From UMGS1889 sp900556055 (lineage in GTDB: Bacteria; Bacillota; Clostridia; Oscillospirales; Ruminococcaceae), in contig CABQEV010000004.1 of the NCBI GenBank assembly GCA_902463265.1, positions 62,001 through 126,000 of the forward strand: a stretch of 64,000 nucleotides of DNA. Reading direction: 5' to 3'. A program made the translations under genes and the position numbers. Under the pieces are notes generated by a model. It was not told where the DNA came from. It saw only the letters and a list, made by a program, of their open reading frames with translations, and did not search any database. Positions 1 to 8,393 of this stretch are shown in pieces. The first letter of the stretch is position 1. Every line of letters begins with the position of its first letter.

Positions 1-34
1 GTCCGCAAACAGCTTTGTTGTCGGGATCATACAT
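1..34 (-). CDS. 5' end of a gene running off the left edge
   Basis: An ATG at 34-32 on the minus strand is preceded by a purine-rich stretch (AGGGAATAAAT) and opens a frame reading MYDPDNKAVCG up to the window edge. It lies 55 bases downstream of the metH stop in the same direction, so it may be the next gene of that operon. Only eleven codons are visible and no function can be given. Confidence 0.4.
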   Translation of the reverse strand, partial: MYDPDNKAVCG

Positions 35-88
35 ATTTATTCCCTGAAATAATTTTTATTAAGATACTGCTCGGTAAAATTATACCGT

Positions 89-2467
89 TTATTCCCCAAG
101 AACCTTTTTCGCAATATCGACAGTTTCCTTTGCGTCCTTTGCATAGAAATCAGCGCCGATCTTTTCAGCATATTCGGGAGTAAGCACTGCGCCGCCGACA
201 ACTACCTTGCAGTCAACGTTGTTCTTTCGCAGAAGTGCGATAGTTTCCTCCATTGATTTTAAGGTTGTGGTCATGAGCGCCGAAAGTCCGACAAGCTTTA
301 CGTTATTCTCGACCGCCGCATTCAGCACAGCCTCATACTCAACATCTCTGCCAAGGTCGATGACCTCGAAGCCGTAATTTTCCAGCAGGACCTTTACTAT
401 GTTCTTGCCGATGTCGTGGATATCACCCTTGACGGTCGCAAGTATCACCTTGCCCTTGCTTACGGGTGCGGAATTTGCTTCGATCATTTTTCTGCGTATG
501 ACTTCAAACGCTGCCTGAGCGACGCTCGCCGCAAGTATCAGCTGCGGCAGGAATATCTTGCCCTTTTCAAATCTGTCACCCGCTTTATCAAGTGCGGGGA
601 TAAGCATCTCATTTACGATCGTCATGCTGTCGGTCGTTTCGAGAAGCTGCTCGGTTATCTTTGCGCCCTCGGATTTCAGACCGTTTTCTATCGCATAATC
701 GAGCGTCATTTCCGAAGATTTTACGGGCTGTGCAGCTTTTGCAGGCTGATCTCCGCCGTATGCGCCGATGAATTCGACTGAGTTTTTGTCTATCGCAGTC
801 AGCAGCTTATACGCTCTTACTGCGCCTGTCATTGACGCAACATTCGGATTTATGATCGGGAGATCAAGTCCGTTTGACAGTGCCATTGCAAGGAAATTGC
901 AGTTTACAAGCTCTCTGTTCGGCAGACCGAATGAGATATTCGACACGCCGAGGACGGTATGCAGTCCCAGCTCCGTTTTTACTCTGTGAAGAGCATTTAC
1001 CGTTTCCATAACGCCTTCCTGCTCGGCAGATGCTGTCAGCGTCAGGCAGTCGATGAACACGTCCTCACGGCGGATGCCGTATTCGAGTGCTCTGTTCAGG
1101 ATACGCTCTGCTATCTCGAAACGCTTGTCTGCGGTCTTTGGAATTCCGTTCTCGTCAAGAGTCAGTCCGACAACAGCTGCGCCGTACTTTTTGACAAGCG
1201 GAAGGACTGTCGAAAGTGACTTTTCCTCGCCGTTTACCGAGTTCACAATAGGCTTTCCGTTGTAGCAGCGGAGTGCGGCTTCCATTACCTCGGGTATGGT
1301 CGAATCAAGCTGGAGAGGAACGTCAGCAACGCCCTGTATCGCCTTGACGGCCTTTATCATCATGCCCTTTTCGTCGATATCGGGCAGTCCGACATTGACA
1401 TCGAGGATATCTGCGCCTGCGTGTATCTGCTCTATCGCCTGACCTAATATATAGTCGATATCCCCGCGCATCAGCGCAGCCTTGAACAGCTTTTTGCCCG
1501 TAGGATTTATTCTCTCGCCGATTATTCTCGGCTGATCTATAACGACAGTTTCCGTTGCGCTGCATATTGCGGACGGGATCTTTACAGCAGGCTTTTTGTA
1601 CCTTTTATCGGACAGCACGTTTTTTACGGCTCTGATATAATCGGGATTTGTTCCGCAGCATCCGCCGAATATTTTAACTCCGAGATCTACAGATTTTGCA
1701 ATGCTTTCCGCAAAATCATCGGGATCGACATTGTACATATTTGTCACAGGATCAGGCAGGCCTGCATTCGGCTTGAAGATTATCGGCAGCGTTGTCCACT
1801 TTGAAAGCTCCTCAACGATAGGCAGAAGTTCATCGGGACCGAGCGAACAGTTCACTCCGACAGCGTCCGCACCCAGTCCCTCGGCAGTCAGTGCCATCGC
1901 AGAGATAGGACAGCCCGTAAATGTACGCATATTCTCCTCGAATGTCATCGTGCAGATAACGGGCAGCGATGAATTTTCCTTTGCCGCCAGGATCGCAGCC
2001 TTCAGTTCATAAAGATCGGACATCGTTTCAAACACGATCAGATCCGCCCCTGCCTCCTCGCTGAGTTCGACCTGCTCCCTGAAAATGTCGTAAGCCTCCT
2101 CGAAGGAAAGCGTTCCCGTCGGCTCAAGAAGCTGTCCTATCGGTCCGATGTCATGTGCGACATATGCGGTTTTCCCTGAAAGTTCAACTGCTTTTTTTGC
2201 ATTCGCCATCGCCGCAAAAGCCACTTCACGCACGGAATATCCGCATTCCGCAAGCTTATAGCGGTTGCCGCCGAATGTGTTTGCATACACGATATCCGAG
2301 CCTGCATTCAGATACTCTGAATGTATCTGAGTCAGCACATCGGGGCTTTCTATATTCATCGCCTCGGGGCTTCCGCCGGGCTTCAGACCTCTTGCCTGGA
2401 GCATAGTTCCCATTCCGCCGTCAAGAATGACAAACTCCCTGTTCTCCAGAAGTTCCTTAAAATTCAC
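89..2467 (-). CDS. metH: Cobalamin-dependent methionine synthase lacking the activation domain
   Basis: MetH transfers a methyl group from methyltetrahydrofolate through cobalamin to homocysteine, in the cytoplasm. The 792-residue protein has the homocysteine-binding barrel with zinc-type cysteines (GVNCS and GGCCGTN), then the pterin domain (GERINPTGKK), the cobalamin cap helices, and the cobalamin fold with DIHDIGKN, whose His is the usual lower cobalt ligand. It stops after the cobalamin domain, so the C-terminal AdoMet-dependent reactivation domain of about 1,200-residue MetH proteins is missing; the next gene upstream supplies it. I chose the GTG at 2467 because AGGGGAG sits just before it and homology starts at NFKELLENREF; an upstream ATG would add 27 residues with no family counterpart. 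The start overlaps the preceding stop by 11 bases, suggesting translational coupling. Confidence 0.95.
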   Translation of the reverse strand: MNFKELLENREFVILDGGMGTMLQARGLKPGGSPEAMNIESPDVLTQIHSEYLNAGSDIVYANTFGGNRYKLAECGYSVREVAFAAMANAKKAVELSGKTAYVAHDIGPIGQLLEPTGTLSFEEAYDIFREQVELSEEAGADLIVFETMSDLYELKAAILAAKENSSLPVICTMTFEENMRTFTGCPISAMALTAEGLGADAVGVNCSLGPDELLPIVEELSKWTTLPIIFKPNAGLPDPVTNMYNVDPDDFAESIAKSVDLGVKIFGGCCGTNPDYIRAVKNVLSDKRYKKPAVKIPSAICSATETVVIDQPRIIGERINPTGKKLFKAALMRGDIDYILGQAIEQIHAGADILDVNVGLPDIDEKGMMIKAVKAIQGVADVPLQLDSTIPEVMEAALRCYNGKPIVNSVNGEEKSLSTVLPLVKKYGAAVVGLTLDENGIPKTADKRFEIAERILNRALEYGIRREDVFIDCLTLTASAEQEGVMETVNALHRVKTELGLHTVLGVSNISFGLPNRELVNCNFLAMALSNGLDLPIINPNVASMTGAVRAYKLLTAIDKNSVEFIGAYGGDQPAKAAQPVKSSEMTLDYAIENGLKSEGAKITEQLLETTDSMTIVNEMLIPALDKAGDRFEKGKIFLPQLILAASVAQAAFEVIRRKMIEANSAPVSKGKVILATVKGDIHDIGKNIVKVLLENYGFEVIDLGRDVEYEAVLNAAVENNVKLVGLSALMTTTLKSMEETIALLRKNNVDCKVVVGGAVLTPEYAEKIGADFYAKDAKETVDIAKKVLGE

Positions 2468-3134
2468 ATCTATCTCCCCTTTTCCTGAATGCGCAGGTCT
2501 TGCGCATCGAACAGCAGCCGCAGCCGCGTTTCCTTTTCGGCAGCTCATTTTCCGACAGACCTATAACCGCAGTCACCGATTTCCTCGGGATAAGCAGCGA
2601 ATTTGCAGACGCACAAAGACCTATCTGCTTCGGTGCATTCAGAAGGTTCAGAAAATCACGCTGTATATCTATCGGGAAATCGCCATAGCCGGGGCTGAAA
2701 CGCCATGTACGGTTAAATCCCGTAAGCGATGAAAATATCTCGTCCTCCGCAGCATTGCAGACCTGTTCGACCGCTGCGCTCGCCATTCCGTCAAGTATAA
2801 AAGCTCTTGTCATGTCCGTTATTTCCGCTGTGCGTATGATCTTATCGGCGGCAGCGGAAAGAGTACACGCCATAAGCACCGCCTTTGAACAGCCTTCGAG
2901 ATGCGCTGATATATCATGTCCGTCAAGCGTAAAACCGCAGCCGTGAAGCCGCACTTTGTTCCCGTCATTTTCATCTATATCAAAAACACGGTAAACATAA
3001 TTCGGCTTGACGGCGGAAAGCAGTGCCTTCTCACATTCATCGGACATCTCAGCGATCACACCCTCAGGCACCTTTCCGCGGCAGCCTATATAACGGAATG
3101 CCTCACCCTTGTTGATACTGTTGATCTGTATCAT
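2457..3134 (-). CDS. Free-standing methionine synthase activation-domain protein
   Basis: This 225-residue protein resembles the C-terminal reactivation domain of MetH, which binds AdoMet and lets oxidised cob(II)alamin be remethylated. The motif RFSPGYGDFPID matches the AdoMet-binding Arg/Gly-Tyr loop of that domain. The C-terminal 30 residues are rich in Cys and Arg/Lys (RGCGCCSMRKTCAFRKRG), typical of the free-standing form; whether this part binds metal is unknown. It lies between metF and a metH lacking the domain, with a 12-base gap and an 11-base overlap, so the three genes should be one operon and the two proteins should work together. GGAGGT lies close before the ATG. Confidence 0.9.
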   Translation of the reverse strand: MIQINSINKGEAFRYIGCRGKVPEGVIAEMSDECEKALLSAVKPNYVYRVFDIDENDGNKVRLHGCGFTLDGHDISAHLEGCSKAVLMACTLSAAADKIIRTAEITDMTRAFILDGMASAAVEQVCNAAEDEIFSSLTGFNRTWRFSPGYGDFPIDIQRDFLNLLNAPKQIGLCASANSLLIPRKSVTAVIGLSENELPKRKRGCGCCSMRKTCAFRKRGDRCEF

Positions 3135-3146
3135 CGTACCTCCGCA

Positions 3147-4007
3147 TCAGAGCAAGCTTGAAATGCTCTCGCTGATCTTTTTTGCAACATATGGATTGTT
3201 CATCGTGTAAAGATGGATACCGTCAACTCCGCTGGATATAAGATCGACTATCTGATCGACAGCGTAAGCAATTCCCGCATCACGAAGAGCCTCGGGATTG
3301 TTCTCGTATCTCTGCATCATTTTGGTGAATTTAGACGGCAGACTTGCTCCGCACATCGACACCATGCGCTCGATCTGCTTCTTGTTTACAACGGGCATTA
3401 TTCCCGCCTCGATAGGCACATTTATCCCTGCGATCTTCGCCCTTTCAAGGAAGCTGTAAAAGCATGAGTTATCGAAAAACAGCTGTGACATAAGATGCTC
3501 AGCGCCCGCATCTACCTTCTTTTTCAGGTTGAGAATATCATCTGCAAGCGTCTCGGAATTAAGATGTCCCTCCGGATAGCAGGCTCCTGAAATGCCGAAA
3601 TCTCCATGTTCCTTTATAAATGTGATAAGCTCGCTCGCATATCTGAAATCATCTTTCGGAGGCTTTTCGGGATTTATATCGCCCCTGAGCGCAAGGATAT
3701 TTTCAATGCCGCAGCTATTGAAATCTCCGAGGATAGTTTCGATATCAGCCTTTGTGCTGTTTACACAGGTCAGGTGCGCTGCCGACTCAATGCCGTATTT
3801 ATGCTTTATATCCGACGCTATCGTGCAGGTAGTCCTGTCCGCAGTATTTCCGCCTGCGCCGTATGTAACGCTTATGAAAGCAGGATTAAGATCCTTAAGT
3901 CCGTCAAGCGTTTCGTATATGGTTTCGATCGGTGAAGTTTTTTTCGGCGGGAATATCTCAAATGAGAATACCGTTTTTCCCTTGCCGAACATATCTTTAA
4001 TTTTCAT
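3147..4007 (-). CDS. metF: Methylenetetrahydrofolate reductase
   Basis: MetF reduces 5,10-methylene-THF to 5-methyl-THF, the methyl donor used by the MetH encoded downstream. The 286-residue length is normal for the bacterial single-domain FAD barrel. Family marks are FSFEIFPPKK near the N-terminus, the SVTYGAGG segment, HLTCVN, NILALRGD and the GACYPEGH loop. AGGAGGT lies seven bases before the ATG, inside the 13-base gap after the upstream esterase stop, so the esterase and the methionine genes are probably on one transcript although their functions look unrelated. Confidence 0.95.
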   Translation of the reverse strand: MKIKDMFGKGKTVFSFEIFPPKKTSPIETIYETLDGLKDLNPAFISVTYGAGGNTADRTTCTIASDIKHKYGIESAAHLTCVNSTKADIETILGDFNSCGIENILALRGDINPEKPPKDDFRYASELITFIKEHGDFGISGACYPEGHLNSETLADDILNLKKKVDAGAEHLMSQLFFDNSCFYSFLERAKIAGINVPIEAGIMPVVNKKQIERMVSMCGASLPSKFTKMMQRYENNPEALRDAGIAYAVDQIVDLISSGVDGIHLYTMNNPYVAKKISESISSLL

Positions 4008-4020
4008 CTGTTACCTCCTG

Positions 4021-5559
4021 TCATTCATCATCATATGATGTTCTGAAAGGCGCAAGCGGCATTCCGTTTCCGCCGAATATTTTTACTTCACAGTGATTTG
4101 CAAATTCATATCTGAGATACCTCGGAGCATCTACCGATGAAGCTGCCGCAAACAGAGTGCTGCCGCTGACCTCAAGCTTGTCTGCGGGAACGAACTTCCT
4201 GTCCTCTCCTGCTATCTCAACAAGTATATCGTCCTTATTTCCGACAATGTGAAGTCCCGAACCGCAGTGAGCTATCCTACATGAAATGCCGCCGTTTTTG
4301 TATGTATGACTCTCGTACATCGGCGCACAGGCTTCGCCCTCGGAAAGCATTCCGTATGCGATCCATTCAGCCTGCATTGCAAGACGTTCTCCGACAGGCT
4401 CCTTCTTGACGGGATGAATGTTGTTATGCTCGCCGAACTCGGAAATAACAGCCATTCCCGTGTTCTTTACAGTGCGGAAAACTCTTGTCTGCGCTTCACG
4501 GATAATGCTCCAGTTTGTGCGTCTGTCCTCGCCTTCGTAGCAGAACATCGGCAGCTGGACCATAATAACAGGCAGCGTATCGTCCTGCCAGTCTGTCCTC
4601 CACTGCTCAACGAGCATTTTCATCAGCTTATAATAGCTGTTCGGACGATGATCGTCGCTTTCGCCCTGATAATAGATAAATCCCGCAAGAGTGTACGGAG
4701 CAGCACGCTTTATCATCGACTCGTAAAGTCCGCCTGCCCTGAACGGCGAACGGGGTCCGAGCGGCTCGGGATAACGATTGGGTCCGAGAGTGGCAATGAC
4801 ATCCTCCCATTTCGTATTGGGATTATCTATGTACATCTGCTGCATCTTCGGAGTCCAGTCAGCCTCCCAGCGGCGGTATTCGGCAAGATCATCGAGATAC
4901 TGCTCATAAGTCTTGCCGTCCATCGCCTTATCGTAATCAATGTTGTATTCATTTGTATCCTTATCTTCTGCAAGACGCTCCTTGCTTATCCATGCCGATG
5001 CTGACGTGCCGCCCCAGTTGCAGCCGATAACGCCGACTGTCACCCCGAGATCCTCCGAAAGCTTCTTTCCGAAGAAGTATCCGACTGCCGACCAATAGCG
5101 TGAATTCTCCTTGTCGGGACGGCTCCAGCACTTGTGTGATTCCTTTTCGATAAGCTCATCGTCAACGCACGGATATTTCTCCGTATAATAAAATCTGACA
5201 TTCACATAATCCGGGTTTTCGGCGATCCTGTCAAGCTCGCTGCGTCCGTTTTCACAGTTCTGAAGCTCCAGCTCCATGTTAGACTGACCGCCGGCAAGCC
5301 ATACCTCTCCGACTGCGATATCCGTGAATACGATCTCGCTGTCTCCGTCGGAAATACGCATTTCAAGTCCGTCAGCCGCTGCCATAGGCGGAAGTATCAC
5401 AGTCCATTTCCCGTTTATAACATCTGCGTGAGCAATGTTGCCGCCGAGAGATACTGTTACCTTTCTGCCGTCATCACCGATACCGAATACGCTTATATTT
5501 TTATTTCTCTGCAAAACCATATGATCCGAAAAAACTGCCGCTGCTTTAAATCGTGCCAT
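4021..5559 (-). CDS. Sialate O-acetylesterase-type SGNH carbohydrate esterase
   Basis: The family removes O-acetyl groups from sialic acid or from plant polysaccharides such as xylan. The 512-residue protein has the nucleophile block AGGQSNMELE near residue 92, the second block NWGGTSASAWI, YYQGESDDH in the middle, and a late HPVKKEPVGERL that carries the likely catalytic His. No signal peptide is seen after the chosen start, so it should act on imported oligosaccharides in the cytoplasm. The ATG at 5559 has AGAAAGGA nine bases upstream; a further-upstream ATG lies almost on the -10 element and is rejected. A promoter stands just before it. The exact substrate cannot be read from sequence; a xylan-linked acetyl group is possible given the GH43 gene elsewhere in the window. 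Confidence 0.85.
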   Translation of the reverse strand: MARFKAAAVFSDHMVLQRNKNISVFGIGDDGRKVTVSLGGNIAHADVINGKWTVILPPMAAADGLEMRISDGDSEIVFTDIAVGEVWLAGGQSNMELELQNCENGRSELDRIAENPDYVNVRFYYTEKYPCVDDELIEKESHKCWSRPDKENSRYWSAVGYFFGKKLSEDLGVTVGVIGCNWGGTSASAWISKERLAEDKDTNEYNIDYDKAMDGKTYEQYLDDLAEYRRWEADWTPKMQQMYIDNPNTKWEDVIATLGPNRYPEPLGPRSPFRAGGLYESMIKRAAPYTLAGFIYYQGESDDHRPNSYYKLMKMLVEQWRTDWQDDTLPVIMVQLPMFCYEGEDRRTNWSIIREAQTRVFRTVKNTGMAVISEFGEHNNIHPVKKEPVGERLAMQAEWIAYGMLSEGEACAPMYESHTYKNGGISCRIAHCGSGLHIVGNKDDILVEIAGEDRKFVPADKLEVSGSTLFAAASSVDAPRYLRYEFANHCEVKIFGGNGMPLAPFRTSYDDE

Positions 5560-5592
5560 TTTATCAAGTCCTTTCTGAGAATATACATTTTT

Positions 5593-5621
5593 ATTATACC
5601 ACATATTTTTCTCAAAAACAA
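5593..5621 (-). promoter_or_regulatory. Promoter of the esterase-metF-metH operon
   Basis: On the minus strand, TTGTTT (5621-5616), a 17-base spacer and TATAAT (5598-5593) lie about 30 bases before the esterase ATG. The -35 hexamer is weak. Confidence 0.6.
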
Positions 5622-5661
5622 CATACGAACTATATACAAATTTTATACCGGGGTATAGAAA

Positions 5662-5692
5662 ATCCCTGCGGTCAACATCAAACCGCAGGGAT
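5662..5692 (-). terminator. Intrinsic terminator after the GNAT gene
   Basis: An 11-base perfect stem (ATCCCTGCGGT and its complement) with an 8-10 base loop is followed on the minus strand by a short T run. It ends the kinase-GNAT unit and separates it from the esterase promoter. Confidence 0.8.
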
Positions 5693-5708
5693 AATTATTA
5701 AAGGCAGC

Positions 5709-6164
5709 TCATCTTTCCCTAAGTAGATTTACAACGGCAACCCCGCCGTCAAGCTCTGTTCCGCACGGTGAAAAGCCGCACTTATCCATATAAAATCTTA
5801 TATTCTGCTCCTTATCGGCAGGGGTTTTCAGCGACACCTTTTTCCAGTCCGAGCAGACCGAAAGCATATGCCGCACCGCTCTTGTGCCTATCCCCCTGCC
5901 CTGAAATTCGGGTATTACGCACAGACAGCCTAAGTAATAATCGCCACTGCCCCTGTTTTCAAATGATATCACCCCGACAGGATTTTTGTCCATCAGCAGC
6001 ATGATCTTCGGAAAATTTTCTATCGAACGCTCCATATTTTCAAGCGATCTGCCGTAAGCGGGGCATTCGCCGTATCTTACATAATCGTCATAGAACGCCG
6101 CATTGTATATACCGATAAGCGCAGATGCATCACATTTTTTTGCAACCTTATATGACAATCCCAC
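5709..6164 (-). CDS. GNAT family N-acetyltransferase
   Basis: A 151-residue single GNAT domain, which transfers an acetyl group from acetyl-CoA to an unknown amine. The acetyl-CoA loop is CVIPEFQGRGIGTRAV (R/Q-x-x-G-x-G/A), preceded by the strand YYLGCLCV, and the late IRFYMDKCGFSPCG matches the C-terminal strand-helix of the family. The start is GTG with AGGAGGAG five bases before it. It follows the kinase-like gene by 11 bases and ends at a strong terminator, so the two are one unit. The target is unknown. Confidence 0.85.
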   Translation of the reverse strand: MGLSYKVAKKCDASALIGIYNAAFYDDYVRYGECPAYGRSLENMERSIENFPKIMLLMDKNPVGVISFENRGSGDYYLGCLCVIPEFQGRGIGTRAVRHMLSVCSDWKKVSLKTPADKEQNIRFYMDKCGFSPCGTELDGGVAVVNLLRER

Positions 6165-6175
6165 AGGATCTCCTC

Positions 6176-7153
6176 CTAAATCATTTTTTTCAGAACACCG
6201 ACTTCATTTGCAAACACATCAAGCACCCAGTCATAAAGATTGCTGTCCTCATAGCAGCGGCAGCCCCTCTCAACGACCATTCCAAGCTGCTGCCAGAGCT
6301 TGTAGATCTGAATTCTTATGCGCTCACTGCGGTCAAATCCCGACTTCCCGAACCCCTCAAGAAAGTCCTCTCTCGGTCCGCTTCCGAAATCATGAAAATC
6401 ATGGCTCATAAGCGGATCTGCATAATACACCGCCGCAAAATCTATCAGTCCGACAAGCTTTCCGTCCCTTACCATAATGTTTCCGTCCCAAGTGTCGGTA
6501 TGCGCACAGCACGGTGCATCGGCAGCATCGAGTGCCGTACTCTGTGAGCATATGAGCGATATAAGCTCATCGCCCGAAATGCTTGGTATCTCAATGTCCT
6601 TTTCTTCAGCGTCACGCATAAGCATCTCAAAAAGTCCCACAGTAAATTCACTGTTTTTGTCCGTGAATGTTTCGGGCAGCGCAGGAACTCCGTAATGCGG
6701 CATTTTTATGCTGCACATTTTCCTCGTTATGACACCCATCTCACGCTTTATGTCACTTATCTGTCCGTCTGTCAGTCCCTGAGTTTCGCAAAGCGGCTTC
6801 CCGTCAATATAGCTCATAAAGAAATAAGGCACTTTGCAGATATCCCTGCTGTCATCAAAATAAAGCAGCTTCGGCATCGGTATATCCGTTTTTTCATTGA
6901 ACATACGCAGCATTTTTGCCTCTGTCGGGATATAATCCTTTTCATGCCGCATGACCTTTACCGCATCGTCCGCAGCAAGCTTCAGCACGTATTTTTCTCC
7001 GTTCGCCTCAACAAGATATACCGCACTGAAAAATCCTCCGCTCATTTCCTTTGCGGAAAAATCCTCAGCTTTTCCGAATGCCCTCTCTGTCATTTTTCTT
7101 ATCGTTTCATCGCTCTGTCTGTATCTTGTAGCCGAGCCTATAATGTCAGCCAT
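6176..7153 (-). CDS. Aminoglycoside phosphotransferase-family small-molecule kinase
   Basis: A 325-residue APH-fold protein. The catalytic loop HTDTWDGNIMV carries the Asp and the metal-binding Asn, GLIDFAAVYYADP is the second metal site (equivalent of DFG), and VYLVEANGEKYVLKLAAD holds the nucleotide-binding Lys. Family members phosphorylate antibiotics, choline, sugars or macrolides; nothing here points to one substrate, and chromosomal copies in Clostridia are seldom proven resistance genes. The ATG at 7153 has AAGGAG nine bases upstream; a GTG six codons earlier would overlap that ribosome binding site. Its partner downstream is a GNAT. Confidence 0.8.
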   Translation of the reverse strand: MADIIGSATRYRQSDETIRKMTERAFGKAEDFSAKEMSGGFFSAVYLVEANGEKYVLKLAADDAVKVMRHEKDYIPTEAKMLRMFNEKTDIPMPKLLYFDDSRDICKVPYFFMSYIDGKPLCETQGLTDGQISDIKREMGVITRKMCSIKMPHYGVPALPETFTDKNSEFTVGLFEMLMRDAEEKDIEIPSISGDELISLICSQSTALDAADAPCCAHTDTWDGNIMVRDGKLVGLIDFAAVYYADPLMSHDFHDFGSGPREDFLEGFGKSGFDRSERIRIQIYKLWQQLGMVVERGCRCYEDSNLYDWVLDVFANEVGVLKKMI

Positions 7154-7186
7154 TTTTTTCATCTCCTTCACATTCCGATCGAAAAT

Positions 7187-7216
7187 ATTTTAGCATACAG
7201 AGAACCGCAATGTAAA
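7187..7216 (-). promoter_or_regulatory. Promoter of the kinase-GNAT pair
   Basis: Minus strand TTTACA (7216-7211), 18-base spacer, TAAAAT (7192-7187), about 35 bases before the chosen ATG. Confidence 0.5.
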
Positions 7217-7285
7217 GCGGATTTTTATATCCTGCCGAAAAAGCGGGGTAAGATGCAGATATCAGCCGATGATATGCCGTAAAAA

Positions 7286-7316
7286 CAAAAAGCTCCCGTG
7301 CATTTCGCACAGGAGC
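7286..7316 (-). terminator. Intrinsic terminator after the amino-acid transporter unit
   Basis: The stem GCTCC-C-GTGC pairs with GCAC-A-GGAGC around a 5-base loop, and is followed on the minus strand by TTTTTGTTTTT. Confidence 0.85.
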
Positions 7317-7330
7317 ATGATCCGTTATTA

Positions 7331-7582
7331 TCAGCCTTTGAGACCTCTTGCCTGTCTGTCCATATCCTCAACTACGATGTCGTATATCTCGCCGAGAGAT
7401 GCGCAGTATTCAAGCACCTTCCAAGGCTCATTTGTATGAAAATGTATCTTGATAAGATCCTCATCGCCGACAGCAAGCAGGCAGTCACCCTTGAAATTGC
7501 TGCGGAAATACTCGTCGATCACGTCCTCATCAAGACCGTGTCCCTCAATAAGAAGCTGCGTATCATATCTGTATTCTATCAT
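7331..7582 (-). CDS. Small stand-alone protein matching an internal segment of FakA/YloV
   Basis: At 83 residues the protein matches the segment of the fatty-acid kinase subunit FakA (YloV, DAK-related) that follows its ATP-binding domain: IEGHGLDED, GDCLLAVGDEDLIKIHFHT, then VLEYCASLGEIYDIVVEDM and a terminal RQ. Full FakA is about 550 residues, so neither the ATP-binding domain nor the C-terminal domain is present. AAAGGA lies eight bases before the ATG, and the gene follows the transporter ATPase by 19 bases, just before a terminator, so it appears to be an intact small gene. Its role is unknown; a regulatory or binding function is possible. Confidence 0.7.
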   Translation of the reverse strand: MIEYRYDTQLLIEGHGLDEDVIDEYFRSNFKGDCLLAVGDEDLIKIHFHTNEPWKVLEYCASLGEIYDIVVEDMDRQARGLKG

Positions 7583-7601
7583 AACAAATATCCTTTCATG
7601 T

Positions 7602-8381
7602 TTAGTCCGGCTTGCCGGAATTCTCGGAATAGCGTTTCAGGAACTGCTTTGTTCGGTCATTCTTCGGGTCGTTGAACAGCTCCTTAGGATCGCCCTGTTC
7701 GACGATAACTCCGCCGTCCATGAATATAACTCGGTCGGAAACATCTCTTGCAAATGCCATCTCATGAGTTACGATTACCATAGTCATTTTCTCCGCCGCA
7801 AGCTCCTTTATTACCGCAAGTATCTCGCCCGTCAGCTCGGGATCGAGTGCGCTTGTAGGCTCATCAAAGAAAAGTATCTGCGGACTGAGTGCCAAAGCTC
7901 TTGCTATCGAAACACGCTGCTGCTGACCGCCCGAAAGCTCGCACGGATAGCTTTTTGCCTTGTCGGAAAGCCCCATTTTTTTGAGAAGCTCCATCGCCTT
8001 TGCTTCCGCTTCTTCCTTTGACACCTTCATAACGCTGACAGGTGCTTCCGTTATATTTCTCAGCACAGAAAAGTGCGGAAACAGGTTGAAGTTCTGGAAA
8101 ACCAGTCCGACATTCCTGCGTATCCTTTTCAGCACATCGTGTGACGCATAAACAGCCTCGCCGTTTTTTTCGCCCGTTATCATTTCATCACCGCAGACGC
8201 AGATCGTACCGGAAGTTACCTTTTCAAGCTGATTTATGCATCTGAGCATAGTAGATTTTCCCGAGCCCGAAGGTCCTATGACTGAAACGACCTCACCCTT
8301 GCTCACATCAAAGGAAATATCCGAAATAACCTCAAGCTCGCCGTAAAATTTGCGAAGATTTCTCACTTCAAGAACAGCCAT
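7602..8381 (-). CDS. Polar amino acid ABC transporter ATP-binding protein (GlnQ type)
   Basis: A 259-residue ATPase of an amino-acid importer. Walker A is GPSGSGKST near residue 36, the Q loop region is VFQNFNLFPH, the signature is LSGGQQQRVSIARAL, Walker B is ILFFDEPTSALDP and the switch His is in IVTHEMAF. FNLFPH and ALDPEL are characteristic of the GlnQ/HisP group. It follows the permease gene by 12 bases. No substrate-binding protein is encoded nearby, so the binding lipoprotein must be elsewhere. Confidence 0.93.
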   Translation of the reverse strand: MAVLEVRNLRKFYGELEVISDISFDVSKGEVVSVIGPSGSGKSTMLRCINQLEKVTSGTICVCGDEMITGEKNGEAVYASHDVLKRIRRNVGLVFQNFNLFPHFSVLRNITEAPVSVMKVSKEEAEAKAMELLKKMGLSDKAKSYPCELSGGQQQRVSIARALALSPQILFFDEPTSALDPELTGEILAVIKELAAEKMTMVIVTHEMAFARDVSDRVIFMDGGVIVEQGDPKELFNDPKNDRTKQFLKRYSENSGKPD

Positions 8382-8393
8382 CTCAGAACCCCC

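Noticed and set aside
30..88. Riboswitch or terminator at the end of the metH operon
   Set aside because: No hairpin with a T run is visible between the metH stop and the next start, and the region is short.
7232..7280. Possible fourth copy of the intergenic repeat (CCGAAAAAGCGGGG followed by GATATC-like sequence)
   Set aside because: Only a short stretch resembles the region before the right end; the CACGCCGATATAATGC motif and the left end are absent, and the gap between genes is too short for the 106-base spacing.
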